In this document: positions 5,086 through 5,734 of the stretch, piece by piece
Numbering within the stretch: the first letter of the stretch is position 1
Layout of the letters: every line of letters starts with the position of its first letter
Assembly: GCA_012727685.1 (NCBI GenBank)
Contig: JAAYGO010000113.1
Span: 1-5,734 of the forward strand
Direction: 5' to 3'
DNA: 5,734 bases
Origin: Bacillota bacterium
GTDB lineage: Bacteria; Bacillota; Dethiobacteria; DTU022
Notes under the pieces: model-generated
Database searches by the model: none
Told to the model about the DNA's origin: nothing
The model's input: only the letters and a program-made list of their open reading frames with translations
Position numbers and translations under genes: made by a program

Positions 5086-5734
5086 TTGGATGCCCTAAAA
5101 GATATAGTAAAAGAGGTGCTCGCTTCAGTTCTACCGATCACGTTCATTGTTCTGGTGATCCATTTTACGATCAGCCCCTTGAACTCCTCCATGCTCTATG
5201 CCTTCCTGCTCGGTTCGTTCCTGGTCATTATCGGCCTGATCATATTTTTACTCGGCATAGACCAGGGTTTGGAGCCCATCGGGCATGGCGTTGGCAACAC
5301 CTTGACTTGCTCGAAGAGCTTTGCAGCGATCATTACGATTTGCCTGGTGATAGGCTTTTTTATTTCCTACGCGGAACCGGATCTGCATATCCTTGCCCGC
5401 CAGGTCGACAGTGTGACCTCCGGCCAATTTGGGCATATTATAATGGTTGTGGTTGTCTCCATCGGCATCGGAGTGATGATGACCCTGGGCATGCTGCGCA
5501 TCCTGAGAGGTGTTCGCCTTAAGTATGTGTTTGCCGCCGCTTATGGCTTGATTTTCGTTTTATCCATCTTTTCATCATTCGATTTTATCGCCATTGCCTT
5601 TGATGCCTCCGGGGCGACTACAGGGGCGGTCACGGTTCCCTTCATGCTGGCCCTGGCAGGTGGTATCTCGGCCATGAAGGCAGATGGCCAGTCCAGCGAA
5701 ACAGATAGTTTTGGACTGGTCGGCATCGCCTCAA
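5086..5734 (+). CDS. DUF1538 membrane protein, 5' part of a second paralogue
   Basis: 216 codons are in view and the frame is open at the right edge, so the gene is truncated by the window. It starts at TTG. The product aligns along its length with the first half of the minus-strand DUF1538 protein: H-F-T-I-S-P (26-31) against N-F-T-I-A-P, Y-A-E-P-D-L (95-100) against V-A-E-P-D-L, S-I-G-I-G (125-129), F-D-A-S-G-A-T-T-G (172-180) against W-E-S-G-A-V-T-T-G, and T-D-S-F-G-L-V (206-212) against E-D-S-F-G-L-V. At least five hydrophobic segments are visible. E97 and D173 fall where the paralogue has E99 and E170. The likely role is the same kind of inner-membrane cation/proton antiport, perhaps as the partner subunit, since UmpA and UmpB work as a pair. 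Base composition looks more GC-rich than the minus-strand copy, which argues against recent duplication. Confidence 0.9.
   Translation, partial: MDALKDIVKEVLASVLPITFIVLVIHFTISPLNSSMLYAFLLGSFLVIIGLIIFLLGIDQGLEPIGHGVGNTLTCSKSFAAIITICLVIGFFISYAEPDLHILARQVDSVTSGQFGHIIMVVVVSIGIGVMMTLGMLRILRGVRLKYVFAAAYGLIFVLSIFSSFDFIAIAFDASGATTGAVTVPFMLALAGGISAMKADGQSSETDSFGLVGIAS

Noticed and set aside
1..5734. CRISPR array, tRNA, rRNA, transposase or prophage genes
   Set aside because: No regularly spaced repeats, no tRNA cloverleaf or CCA end, and no integrase or transposase motifs were seen on either strand.

Overview
The window looks like chromosome from an anaerobic, endospore-lineage Firmicute, of the Desulfotomaculum/Pelotomaculum type within Clostridia. 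This is inferred from gene content, from the order LCP protein then rsfS, from the strong extended Shine-Dalgarno sequences followed by TTG, GTG or ATG starts, and from a sigma-A type promoter. No 16S or other marker is present to fix the species.

Left part (1-1996, plus strand, visibly GC-rich): the 3' end of a LytR-CpsA-Psr (LCP) cell-envelope protein with its LytR_C domain; a gap of about 190 bp holding a 91-bp inverted-repeat element; rsfS, the ribosomal silencing factor, read from a TTG codon; and a ThiF/MoeB/HesA-family adenylating enzyme with an N-terminal extension and no zinc-binding cysteines. These are housekeeping-type genes.

Middle part (2064-4477, minus strand, visibly richer in AT): a DUF1538 membrane protein with two internal repeats, followed 170 bp downstream by a protein made of two PII(GlnB)-like domains. 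DUF1538 proteins are known as UmpA/UmpB-type cation/proton antiporters, so the pair reads as an ion transporter with a PII-like sensor or regulator.

The 608-bp interval between the two divergent DUF1538 genes (4478-5085) is the most interesting stretch. On the minus strand it holds a near-consensus promoter (TTGACG, 17 bp, TATCAT with a TG extension), then a leader of about 120 nt that can form several stems including a possible pseudoknot, then an intrinsic terminator with a 12-bp stem and eight U residues, and only then the DUF1538 start. The 5' end of the leader carries an 8-base exact complement of the terminator's 5' arm, giving a ready-made antiterminator. This is riboswitch or attenuator architecture controlling an ion-transport gene, and I could not match it to a class I know.

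Right part (5086-5734, plus strand): the first 216 codons of a second DUF1538 gene, starting at TTG and running off the window. It is a diverged paralogue of the minus-strand gene. The window therefore holds two head-to-head DUF1538 genes, one PII-like gene and a candidate RNA switch that may together form a cation-homeostasis locus.
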